This document shows positions 1 to 6,621 of a stretch of DNA of 14,770 bases, piece after piece. The translations under genes and the position numbers were made by a program. The notes beneath the pieces were generated by a model. The model saw only the letters and a list, made by a program, of their open reading frames with translations. It was not told the origin of the DNA and made no database searches. The stretch is from the NCBI GenBank assembly GCA_947070915.1, contig CAMTDY010000058.1:1-14770 (forward strand). The letters are read 5' to 3'. The DNA is from an uncultured Roseburia sp. GTDB lineage: Bacteria; Bacillota; Clostridia; Lachnospirales; Lachnospiraceae. How positions within the stretch are numbered: position 1 is the stretch's first letter; each line of letters opens with the position of its first letter.

Positions 1-1182
1 TTTAGAATCCCTAAGTTTTCCATTCTGCACCGTTACATAGGCTGTTGTTACATCCGGCTGGATCATAAGTTTGGTTCCATCGTCTGAAAGACTACAGTTT
101 TCATAATCCAGACTTCCCTTCAATACATCATTCTCATCCAGAACTCTTTTAACCAATTCCGGGAGTTCTATTTCCCGCCCCGCAGCAAAATCTCCCGAAA
201 TAGAAATATCCTGCCGGTTTAGATCAAAATTCGTCTTTCCCTCAACACCTGTAAAATCACATATTTTATTCATGGTAAAATCAATACTGATATCATCCCT
301 TACATTGGCAAATTCCTTCAGGGAATTAATCCTAAGAGAGGACAGATCCAGGGAAACCAGCTCTGGAAAACGTTCCGGGATCAACGCCAGCTTTGCAGGA
401 TCTGTAAAATTATTCCCGCTGTTTCGATTTGAAATAGCGATTCCATCAATTTGATGAACCTTTATTCCAAGATCAAGATTCTGCAGACCGGATAAATTGT
501 CCTTACCCATATCAAACAATGCTTCCAAAGAATCATCTGTGAGCTTGTTATCCCCCAATGAAAGGCCTGTCAGCTTCCCTGCGTTCTTTATAAAATCAGG
601 ATCTGATATGCTGCAGCCATCCATCCTCAGGAGAGTCAGAGCCGGCAGTTTATCACTGGTAAGACTGTCGCAGGCCCCCGCCGCAGACAGGTCATTTTCT
701 GAGAGATTCAAAGATTTTAAATTTTCCAATGTCAGATCGGGAATCCTGTCAAGGCTGTCCCTGACAAGATAGAGACCCGTCAGACTTTCTTTGTGGTTAA
801 GAAGGGAAAGATCAACCCCGCTGAGATCACAGCCCTGCAGACGGAGACTTTTTAACATTGTACAGCCGCGGAGCAGCGTTTCGAGATGATCCCGGGAATC
901 ACTCTGTGTCATATCCACTCCCTTAATATTGATCAATTTGATCTTCTCCGGCTTCAGCGTAATGGTCTGTTTTTCATCATCACTGTCGACCAATGCGCCC
1001 TGATTATCAAGTATGTTTGATGCAAGGCATTTTTTCAGCTCTGTATACAATTTCGCGCTGGCTATCGTTAACGTCTGCTGAACATCTCCCGCCAGGGCAG
1101 ATGACTGTCTCCAGGGCATCAGCGGATTAACAATGAGAGTCAGTATCAGCATAATGGATAAAAATCTTCTTTTTGTATTCAT
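1..1182 (-). CDS. Secreted leucine-rich-repeat protein (3' part outside window)
   Basis: An uninterrupted minus-strand reading frame of 394 codons starts at ATG 1182 and runs off the left edge without a stop, so the C-terminus is missing. The N-terminus looks like a Sec signal peptide: MNTKRR, a hydrophobic stretch (LSIMLILTLIVNPLM), then a likely cleavage after SSALA near residue 31. There is no lipobox cysteine. From about residue 100 the chain has irregular leucine-rich repeats such as LKSLRLQGCDLSG, LKSLNLSENDLS, LTGLSLGDNKLTDDSL and LVSLDLSSLRI, which indicates an extracellular or wall-associated protein that binds partners or matrix. The start lies 5 bases after the leuD stop; a weak AGGA site sits inside the end of leuD, so expression probably depends on leuCD readthrough or coupling. 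The anchor and ligand cannot be told from this fragment. Confidence 0.85.
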   Translation of the reverse strand, partial: MNTKRRFLSIMLILTLIVNPLMPWRQSSALAGDVQQTLTIASAKLYTELKKCLASNILDNQGALVDSDDEKQTITLKPEKIKLINIKGVDMTQSDSRDHLETLLRGCTMLKSLRLQGCDLSGVDLSLLNHKESLTGLYLVRDSLDRIPDLTLENLKSLNLSENDLSAAGACDSLTSDKLPALTLLRMDGCSISDPDFIKNAGKLTGLSLGDNKLTDDSLEALFDMGKDNLSGLQNLDLGIKVHQIDGIAISNRNSGNNFTDPAKLALIPERFPELVSLDLSSLRINSLKEFANVRDDISIDFTMNKICDFTGVEGKTNFDLNRQDISISGDFAAGREIELPELVKRVLDENDVLKGSLDYENCSLSDDGTKLMIQPDVTTAYVTVQNGKLRDSK

Positions 1183-1187
1183 AACGT

Positions 1188-1673
1188 CTATTTCCTATTA
1201 ATATAGTTCATCAGCCCCTCGGCTTTGATGATCTTCTGCATAAATTCCGGAAATGCCTGACCCTGGTAGGTCTGGTCTTTCGTCTTGTTCACGATGACGC
1301 CGCTGTCAAAGTCGATCTCTACCTCGTCGCCGGCTTCAATGTTCTCCGACGCCTCTTTGCACTCAATGATCGGCAGTCCGATATTGATGGCATTGCGATA
1401 AAAGATTCTGGCAAAGGTCTCTGCGATGACGCAGCTCACCCCTGCCGCTTTGATGGAGATCGGTGCATGCTCCCTGGATGATCCGCAGCCAAAGTTTTTC
1501 TCTGCCACGATGATATCACCCTTTTTTACCTTCTTTACAAAATCTTTATCAATGTCTTCCATACAGTGGGTCGCGAGTTCCGCTGGATCGGAAGAATTCA
1601 GATAACGTGCCGGAATGATCACATCCGTATCCACATTATCCCCATATTTAAATACGTTTCCTAATGCTTTCAC
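1188..1673 (-). CDS. leuD: 3-isopropylmalate dehydratase small subunit (LeuD)
   Basis: Small subunit of isopropylmalate isomerase, which with LeuC converts 2-isopropylmalate to 3-isopropylmalate in cytoplasmic leucine biosynthesis. The protein reads VKALGNVFKYGDNVDTDVII at the N-terminus and carries the swivel-domain signature FGCGSSREHAP near residues 61-71. I chose the GTG start at 1673, giving 161 residues, the usual size for this short LeuD class. A GGAGG ribosome binding site sits at 1687-1683 with a 9-base spacer. The upstream ATG at 1709 would overlap the leuC end by 14 bases, lacks the family sequence in its extra 12 residues, and would place the GGAGG inside the gene. The start is 22 bases after the leuC stop, so the two are certainly one transcription unit. 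No missing key residue is seen. Confidence 0.96.
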   Translation of the reverse strand: MKALGNVFKYGDNVDTDVIIPARYLNSSDPAELATHCMEDIDKDFVKKVKKGDIIVAEKNFGCGSSREHAPISIKAAGVSCVIAETFARIFYRNAINIGLPIIECKEASENIEAGDEVEIDFDSGVIVNKTKDQTYQGQAFPEFMQKIIKAEGLMNYINRK

Positions 1674-1695
1674 AGATACGTACCTCCATTCTATA

Positions 1696-2964
1696 TCATT
1701 CAATATCAAGTTCAGATGGTTCCGAGATCTTTCCGGTCACAGCACTTGCGGCTGCCACCGCCGGGCTCGCCAGATATACCTCAGAATCCACATGTCCCAT
1801 TCGTCCCACAAAATTCCGGTTGGTGGTGGATACCGCCCGCTCACCGGCTGCCAGTATTCCCATATGCCCGCCAAGACATGGTCCGCAGGTCGGTGTGCTG
1901 ACTACCGCGCCCGCCTTGATAAAGGTCTGCACCAGTCCCTCTTCGATGGCCTGAAGATAGATCGCCTGGGTGGCAGGGAAAATGATACAGCGGATGCCTT
2001 TTTTCACCTTTCTGCCCTCCAGCACTTTGGCAGCTGCACGGAGATCCCCGATGCGTCCGTTGGTACAGGAACCGATCACCACCTGGTCGATCTCTACCAC
2101 TCCCGACTCTTTGACGGTCTTTGTATTCTCCGGCAGATGTGGAAATGCCACCGTAGGCTCCAGCGTATCCAGATCAATGATGATCTCCTCGTCATATTCT
2201 GCGTCGGCATCCGGCTCATAAATGGTATATGGCTTGGTGGAATGCTCCTTCATATACTCAATGGTCTTCTCATCCACTGGGAAAATGCCATTCTTCGCTC
2301 CTGCCTCGATCGCCATATTGGCAATGGAAAAACGGTCATCCATCGTAAGGCTCGCCACTCCCTCTCCGGCAAACTCCAGAGAACGGTACAAAGCACCATC
2401 CACACCGATCTTCCCGATGAGATGAAGGATGACATCCTTGCCGCTCACCCATTTCTGAAGACTCCCCTTCAAAACGACTTTGATGGCGGAAGGGACTTTA
2501 AACCATGCCTTTCCGGTGATCATACCGGCTCCCATGTCCGTGCTTCCTACTCCTGTAGAAAACGCTCCCAGAGCCCCATAGGTACATGTATGTGAATCGG
2601 CGCCGATACAGGTCTCGCCCGCCACGATCAGTCCCTTTTCCGGGAGGAGGGCATGCTCGATCCCCATCTCTCCTACCTCAAAATAATTGGTGATCCCCTG
2701 TGCCTTTGCATAATCTCTGACACATTTGCAGTGCTCAGCGGACTTGATGTCCTTATTAGGCGTAAAATGATCTGGTACAAGAGCGATCTTATCCTTGTCA
2801 AACACCGTCTTTTTATTCAGCTTCTCCACCTCGTGGATCGCCACTGGTCCGGTTATATCGTTTGCCAGAACCAGATCCAGATCTGCCTCGATCAGCTGGC
2901 CCGCCTTTACGCTTTCTAATCCCGCATGGGCGGCCAGTATCTTCTGGGTCATTGTCATTCCCAT
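1696..2964 (-). CDS. leuC: 3-isopropylmalate dehydratase large subunit (LeuC)
   Basis: Catalytic, iron-sulfur subunit of isopropylmalate isomerase (aconitase superfamily). The 422-residue length fits the shorter LeuC class paired with a separate small subunit. Visible signatures are the substrate and cluster region CIGADSHTCTYGALGAFSTG (about 119-138), the first cluster ligand in IGSCTNGR (Cys300), and the pair TPTCGPC (Cys360 and Cys363), which together hold the [4Fe-4S] cluster. The ATG at 2964 has AGGAG 8 bases upstream; ATGs at codons 3 and 5 are weaker choices. The gene leads the leuCD operon and faces a divergent LysR-type regulator across a 196-bp promoter region, which strongly suggests regulation by that protein. 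A homoaconitase-type partner is possible in related families, but the pairing and sequence favour leucine synthesis. Confidence 0.97.
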   Translation of the reverse strand: MGMTMTQKILAAHAGLESVKAGQLIEADLDLVLANDITGPVAIHEVEKLNKKTVFDKDKIALVPDHFTPNKDIKSAEHCKCVRDYAKAQGITNYFEVGEMGIEHALLPEKGLIVAGETCIGADSHTCTYGALGAFSTGVGSTDMGAGMITGKAWFKVPSAIKVVLKGSLQKWVSGKDVILHLIGKIGVDGALYRSLEFAGEGVASLTMDDRFSIANMAIEAGAKNGIFPVDEKTIEYMKEHSTKPYTIYEPDADAEYDEEIIIDLDTLEPTVAFPHLPENTKTVKESGVVEIDQVVIGSCTNGRIGDLRAAAKVLEGRKVKKGIRCIIFPATQAIYLQAIEEGLVQTFIKAGAVVSTPTCGPCLGGHMGILAAGERAVSTTNRNFVGRMGHVDSEVYLASPAVAAASAVTGKISEPSELDIE

Positions 2965-3000
2965 GATCCTCTCTCCTTTCGCAACTTATATCGATGTTGG

Positions 3001-3018
3001 GGCAAAAGGTATTTTGCC
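3001..3018. repeat. Perfect 7-bp inverted repeat in the leuC leader
   Basis: GGCAAAA-GGTA-TTTTGCC is a perfect 7-bp dyad with a 4-base loop. On the minus strand it falls about 11 bases after the predicted leuC transcription start and 37 bases before the start codon. No T run follows on either strand, so it is not an intrinsic terminator. It could be a small leader hairpin or a protein-binding site. Confidence 0.55.
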
Positions 3019-3035
3019 TCTGTCATCATGCCTTC

Positions 3036-3064
3036 ATTGTAGCAGATAAATGAGGAAAAGTAAA
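3036..3064 (-). promoter_or_regulatory. Predicted leuCD promoter
   Basis: On the minus strand TTTACT (3064-3059) and TACAAT (3041-3036) are separated by 17 bases, a good sigma-A-type -35/-10 pair with a weak -35, as expected of an activator-dependent promoter. Predicted start of transcription is near 3029, leaving a leader of about 65 bases. Confidence 0.6.
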
Positions 3065-3075
3065 ATACCCCTTCT

Positions 3076-3085
3076 GCATATATGC
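3076..3085. repeat. 10-bp palindrome GCATATATGC between the LysR box and leuC -35
   Basis: GCATATATGC is a perfect palindrome centred about 51 bases upstream of the predicted leuC start, immediately next to the T-N11-A dyad. Its position would suit a second (activation) contact for a LysR-type tetramer, but AT-rich palindromes of this size also arise by chance. Confidence 0.35.
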
Positions 3086-3086
3086 C

Positions 3087-3101
3087 ATAATTTGTAGTTA
3101 T
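3087..3101. promoter_or_regulatory. Putative LysR-type binding box (ATAA-N7-TTAT)
   Basis: ATAA-TTTGTAG-TTAT is a dyad that contains the T-N11-A pattern (T3088 to A3100) of LysR-family operators. Its centre at 3094 lies about 65 bases upstream of the predicted leuC start of transcription, the classical location of the recognition site, and just upstream of the regulator's own -10 region, which fits autoregulation. The match and geometry are seen in the sequence; binding is inferred. Confidence 0.55.
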
Positions 3102-3129
3102 ATCTCTTTTATCTTCTATTCTTTTATGA

Positions 3130-3135
3130 TATAAT
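3130..3135 (+). promoter_or_regulatory. Predicted -10 of the LysR-type regulator promoter
   Basis: A perfect TATAAT lies 25 bases before the regulator's start codon. No good -35 is visible 16-18 bases upstream, so basal expression is probably low or modulated by the adjacent box at 3087-3101. Confidence 0.5.
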
Positions 3136-3160
3136 AAAGTAAATCAGGAGGACTTAGCCC

Positions 3161-4069
3161 ATGGAAAATTTATCCTATTATCACATTTTTTACACCGCCG
3201 CAAAGACTGGCAATATTTCCCGTGCTGCCGAAGAGCTGTTCATGAGTCAGCCAGCGGTGAGTAAAGCCATTAAAAATCTGGAACAGCAGCTAAATACCAC
3301 CTTATTTTTCAGAAGATCCAGAGGCGTTTCCCTGACCAGGGAAGGAGAACTCTTATACCGCCATATTGCGTCAGCATTTTCCTCTATTGAAAAAGGGGAA
3401 CTTCAGCTCAAACGAAATCAGGAACTGGAAGTAGGACATCTCCATATCGGTGTCAGCACCACTCTGTGCAAACACATCATGCTTCCTCTCCTTCAGTGCT
3501 ACATCCAGAAGAACCCCCATGTCGCCATTACCATCGACTGCCTTTCATCAGCAGAAACTGCTTCCAGGCTTTTAGAAAACAAACTGGACCTGGGACTTGT
3601 GGCAGAGACAAATGCGGTGAGGCATCTGACTTTTACTCCTCTGTCCCGTCTATCCTATACCTTCGTGGCATCCCCCTCTTATCTGGACAATCTCAAACTC
3701 CGGGAGAAAGTGGATTTTAAAAAGCACACCCACCTGTTTTTTAAAGCAGCCACCCTTATGCTTATGGATGAGGGAAATATCTCCAGACAGCATGTGGAAC
3801 AGTATTTCCGGGAACATTCCATCGAAACCGGACAGATCTTAGAAACAAGCAGCATGGAACTCTTAGTAGAATTTTCCAGGATCGGACTGGGGGTCGCCTG
3901 TGTGATCCGGGATCTGGTGGAGACGGACATAAAAAACGGCACGCTGACCGAGATATCATTAGAACAAAATATCTCTCAGCGCACCGTTGGTTTTGCCTAT
4001 TCACAGGAATCTGCCTTCAATCCCTCTGCCGGAAAATTCCGCCAGATGATCCACGATATTACATTGTAA
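3161..4069 (+). CDS. LysR-family transcriptional regulator, likely of leuCD
   Basis: The 302-residue length is standard for the family. The N-terminal winged helix-turn-helix spans about residues 1-60, with the typical pattern NISRAAEELFMSQPAVSKAI, then LEQQL and the wing (FFRRSRGVSLTREG). A linker helix (about 60-90) leads into a periplasmic-binding-protein-like effector domain, beginning HLHIGVSTTL, which should sense a small molecule in the cytoplasm. The ATG at 3161 has AGGAGG 9 bases upstream. Because it is transcribed divergently from leuC and a T-N11-A box lies between them, the likely target is leuCD, and an intermediate of leucine synthesis is a reasonable effector; both are inference. 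The last 11 bases overlap the end of the convergent gene on the other strand. Confidence 0.92.
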   Translation: MENLSYYHIFYTAAKTGNISRAAEELFMSQPAVSKAIKNLEQQLNTTLFFRRSRGVSLTREGELLYRHIASAFSSIEKGELQLKRNQELEVGHLHIGVSTTLCKHIMLPLLQCYIQKNPHVAITIDCLSSAETASRLLENKLDLGLVAETNAVRHLTFTPLSRLSYTFVASPSYLDNLKLREKVDFKKHTHLFFKAATLMLMDEGNISRQHVEQYFREHSIETGQILETSSMELLVEFSRIGLGVACVIRDLVETDIKNGTLTEISLEQNISQRTVGFAYSQESAFNPSAGKFRQMIHDITL

Positions 4070-4859
4070 GATCAAATCTTTCGTACCAGGGAATCTCTCC
4101 GGAAGTTTCTTGCCGGATCTTTTTCACCAGCTCATCGATGGAATCCGCCTTCACAAGCTTCGATTCCGCCTCTTCTTTTCTGGCGGCCTCTTCTGCCCTG
4201 GCTTCTTTTCTTTTGGCCTCTTTCTTAGCTTCAGCCTTTTTCTCTTTGCTCCGCTCTAACTGCTGGTTTCTGGATTCCGAGATCTTATCCAGTTCCGCAA
4301 AGTAGGATACCTTCCCCTCTTTGTCAATGGAGATCCCAAAGCTCTTTACCTGACCGGCATCCTTGCCCAGCTTTTCTTTCAGCTCTTCCAGACGGTTCCC
4401 CGCTCCGGCAAGGATATCTTCATACTGCTTTCTCACATCCTCATCTGCAGCCATCGCCTCTAACGTCTCCGGATCGATCAGCACACTATATTCTTTGGTG
4501 CCCCGGCTCAGATATCTCTGGGCTTCTGCATCCGTAGAATAGGAACCCACAAAGAAATCCATATTGGAATATTTCTCTTTCAGCAGTTTCAGAAGTTCCT
4601 GGGCCTTCTTGCTCAGTTTGGTCTGGTCTGCTGCTCCCGACTTAGATGATTTTGTCTTCTTCGTCTGGTACTGCTCTGCCTCACTGGAAGGCACATAGCT
4701 TTCCTTGGAAAGATCCCACAGATTTTCCTGCTCTTTTTTTCTTTCAGCCGCCGTCTTACTCCCTCCGCGGGATGTACGCTCATTCTTTTTTGCTGGGTAT
4801 TGATATGTTTTCCCAGCTGTTCCCTGATCCTGTACTGGCATCCATGCATTATAACTCAT
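4059..4859 (-). CDS. DUF6033-like charged, coiled-coil-rich protein
   Basis: A 266-residue soluble protein with no signal peptide or membrane segment. Residues 1-85 are hydrophilic and Lys/Ser/Gln-rich, probably disordered. A compact core around 86-190 contains LKEKYSNMDFFVGSYSTDAE and RGTKEYSVLIDPETLEAMA. Residues about 195-235 form a very charged Ala/Lys/Glu/Arg helix, probably a coiled coil, before a short C-terminal segment ending IPWYERFDLTM. From memory this resembles the DUF6033 family of Clostridia, whose function is unknown. The start has AAGGAG 10 bases upstream. It is separated from the YqeY-like gene by 77 bases, the widest gap in this six-gene run, so it may also have its own promoter (an AT-rich TATTAT lies in the gap without a clear -35). 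Its 3' end overlaps the convergent LysR gene by 11 bases. Confidence 0.8.
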   Translation of the reverse strand: MSYNAWMPVQDQGTAGKTYQYPAKKNERTSRGGSKTAAERKKEQENLWDLSKESYVPSSEAEQYQTKKTKSSKSGAADQTKLSKKAQELLKLLKEKYSNMDFFVGSYSTDAEAQRYLSRGTKEYSVLIDPETLEAMAADEDVRKQYEDILAGAGNRLEELKEKLGKDAGQVKSFGISIDKEGKVSYFAELDKISESRNQQLERSKEKKAEAKKEAKRKEARAEEAARKEEAESKLVKADSIDELVKKIRQETSGEIPWYERFDLTM

Positions 4860-4936
4860 TCTACCATGACTCCTTTCATGCGTATATTTCTATAATATAT
4901 CTCGGCAGACAGGCAGAAAAAATTAACCTTGGGCTG

Positions 4937-5374
4937 TCACTGGCAGAGTTTCTTTACAATGTCATTGATGACCTTCCCCTCTGCCTTGCCCTTTAAGTCG
5001 CCCATAACCGCTTTCATGATCTGTCCCATATTTTTTGTAGCCACCACATCGGCAAATTTTTCACAGATGTAGCTCTCCACTTCCTCTCCGGACATCATCC
5101 GGGGAGCAAACTCGGCAATAATATCATACCTTGCCTGATACTCTGCCCGCAGCTCTTCACGGTCGTCAGGGCAGGCATCGATCTGCTCCTTTACCGTCTT
5201 CATTTCTTTCATCACCACCCTGGTGACGATATCCTCTGAGATATCATCCCGGCATCCCTCGTCGATAGCGACCTTCTTTGCCGCAGATACCAGCGAAGAT
5301 ACAGCATCCTTTCTCACCTTATCCTTTGCCTTCATGGCTGCGATCATTTCTTTCTGTAAATCTGCAAACTGCAT
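4937..5374 (-). CDS. YqeY-like protein (GatB/YqeY domain)
   Basis: A 145-residue, mostly helical protein matching stand-alone YqeY proteins in size and sequence. The N-terminal region (MQFADLQKEMIAAMKAKDK) and the C-terminal segment (NMGQIMKAVMGDLKGKAEGK, about 114-133) are the recognisable signatures. The fold is shared with the tail domain of GatB and GatE, which contacts tRNA in tRNA-dependent amidotransferases, but the free-standing protein has no GatB catalytic part, and its cellular role is poorly defined. The ATG has GGAGGAG 6-9 bases upstream. It begins 15 bases after the membrane-protein gene and so belongs to the same transcription unit. Confidence 0.88.
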   Translation of the reverse strand: MQFADLQKEMIAAMKAKDKVRKDAVSSLVSAAKKVAIDEGCRDDISEDIVTRVVMKEMKTVKEQIDACPDDREELRAEYQARYDIIAEFAPRMMSGEEVESYICEKFADVVATKNMGQIMKAVMGDLKGKAEGKVINDIVKKLCQ

Positions 5375-5389
5375 TTTTATCTCCTCCTT

Positions 5390-5935
5390 CTATCGAATCT
5401 TTCTCTCCCTCAAAGTCCTGCAGAATACCCGGTACGCCTTATCATACAGGAACCATCCGATCTGTCCCGCCAGCCACAGCGCAGCCATGCCCTGGAAAGA
5501 GCTTCCGGAGATCCCCCCCGGCAGTGTTCCGGTGAATAAGAGGTTCTGAAAAAACAGAACAAGAGGGATATATATTATATTAAACAAGATCCAGTTATAA
5601 ATCAACTGAACCCTCATTTTTTTCTTTATGTCCTGGATCCGGTTTCCCTTGCAGAATACCAGCTCGCTGAAAAAAATGTACATCCCCAGGCAGACATACA
5701 GGATCCAGTGAAATTTATCCGGATTCAGTATCACGTCCAGCAACGTACACGCCGCCAGCTGTATTCCTCCATAGCGCAGTCCGAACCGATGAATGGAGAA
5801 ACCGATAAGATATGCCGCCAGCGCCGTAAAAAACAAAGTGTTGACTGATATAAAGGTTCCCAGCATCTGTAAAAGGACACTAAACCCACAGAGCAGCGCC
5901 GCTCCTGCCAAAGCCTTCGTTTTGTTTACATACAT
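5390..5935 (-). CDS. Uncharacterised integral membrane protein, about six helices
   Basis: I do not recognise the family. The 181-residue product has about six hydrophobic segments: near residues 9-30, 32-52, 57-72, 78-97, 112-137 and 147-167. A basic loop (CKGNRIQDIKKKMR) lies between helices 4 and 5, and the tail is basic (RTLRERKIR), suggesting cytoplasmic placement by the positive-inside rule. The size and helix number resemble small substrate-binding or regulatory membrane subunits, but no motif supports a transport role. I chose ATG 5935, preceded by GGGAGGAG with a 10-base spacer, rather than ATG 5959, which would place that site inside the coding region. The start overlaps the J-domain gene's end by 10 bases, so the two are probably translationally coupled. 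Confidence 0.82.
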   Translation of the reverse strand: MYVNKTKALAGAALLCGFSVLLQMLGTFISVNTLFFTALAAYLIGFSIHRFGLRYGGIQLAACTLLDVILNPDKFHWILYVCLGMYIFFSELVFCKGNRIQDIKKKMRVQLIYNWILFNIIYIPLVLFFQNLLFTGTLPGGISGSSFQGMAALWLAGQIGWFLYDKAYRVFCRTLRERKIR

Positions 5936-6621
5936 GAGCAAAGGTCTCCTCCCATACACTCACAGAGGGTGTCCGCACACCACAGGTCACAGCAGAGATT
6001 TCCAGTACCACAGGAATTATAGCTGCCGCCTCCGTAGCTTCCGTAACCGCCATAGCCGCCATAACCGCCCCCGTAGCCTCCTCCAAAGGGACTTCCGTAA
6101 CCGCCAAAGGAACTGAATCCGCCACCATTCTGCAGCTGCTGGTAATACTGACGGAATTCCATGTTGTCCGGTTCGAGTTCCACCGCCTTTTTGGCATAAT
6201 CCTGGGCCACCACGTTATTACCAAGCCCCATATTGGCCACCGAACTCAAATAATACCACCGTCCACTGCGGTTGCCAATGCCATTCAGTACGTTGATCGC
6301 CTCGTTATACCGTCTGGCTCGGATATAATTGACCGCCGCCATCAGATGCTGATCCTCCTCGGAATAGGACTGACTGCCCCCATAGCCGCCATAAGCACCT
6401 CCATAGCCCCCGGAAGATCTGCCGGATCTCTCGTTGACGATCTGGTTATAGGCCTCCTGTATCTGTTTAAATTTCTCCGCCGCTGCCTCTGCTTCTGCCG
6501 CAGGGCTGCTGGCATAGGAGTCCGGATGGTACTTCCGGCTCATATTCCGGTACGCCCGTTTGATCTCACGGTCACTGGCGTCCCGGCTGACCCCCAGTAT
6601 ACTATATGGATCGCTTATCAT
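5926..6621 (-). CDS. J-domain (DnaJ-like) protein with TPR-like region and Cys-rich tail
   Basis: A 231-residue protein. Residues 1-65 form a J domain (DPYSILGVSRDASDREIKRA, then the HPD tripeptide at about 32-34), which stimulates the ATPase of DnaK-type chaperones. A short Gly/Tyr/Ser linker follows, then helices at about 85-155 resembling tetratricopeptide repeats (AVNYIRARRYNEAINVLNGI; QDYAKKAVELEPDN). The tail is a Gly/Tyr-rich run (about 165-200) followed by 8 cysteines in the last 26 residues, including LCCDLWC and LCECMGGDLCSC. It lacks the zinc-finger and C-terminal substrate domains of true DnaJ, so it is a specialised co-chaperone. I prefer the second of two tandem ATGs: AGGAG is only 3 bases from ATG 6624 but 6 from 6621. 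The start overlaps the DUF5685 gene. The partner Hsp70 is not in the window; the tail may bind metal. Confidence 0.9.
   Translation of the reverse strand: MISDPYSILGVSRDASDREIKRAYRNMSRKYHPDSYASSPAAEAEAAAEKFKQIQEAYNQIVNERSGRSSGGYGGAYGGYGGSQSYSEEDQHLMAAVNYIRARRYNEAINVLNGIGNRSGRWYYLSSVANMGLGNNVVAQDYAKKAVELEPDNMEFRQYYQQLQNGGGFSSFGGYGSPFGGGYGGGYGGYGGYGSYGGGSYNSCGTGNLCCDLWCADTLCECMGGDLCSCM

Noticed and set aside
1615..2595. Long plus-strand open frame of 326 codons
   Set aside because: It lies wholly antisense to leuC and leuD, which have clear protein signatures; the plus-strand product has no recognisable motif and no good ribosome site.
3001..3018. GGCAAAA/TTTTGCC dyad considered as an intrinsic terminator or attenuator for leuC
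   Set aside because: There is no T run after it on either strand and no leader peptide or competing structure was seen.
6000..6110. Repeated CCGCCATA/CCGTAGCC units considered as a tandem DNA repeat with its own role
   Set aside because: They simply encode the YGG-rich tract of the J-domain protein.
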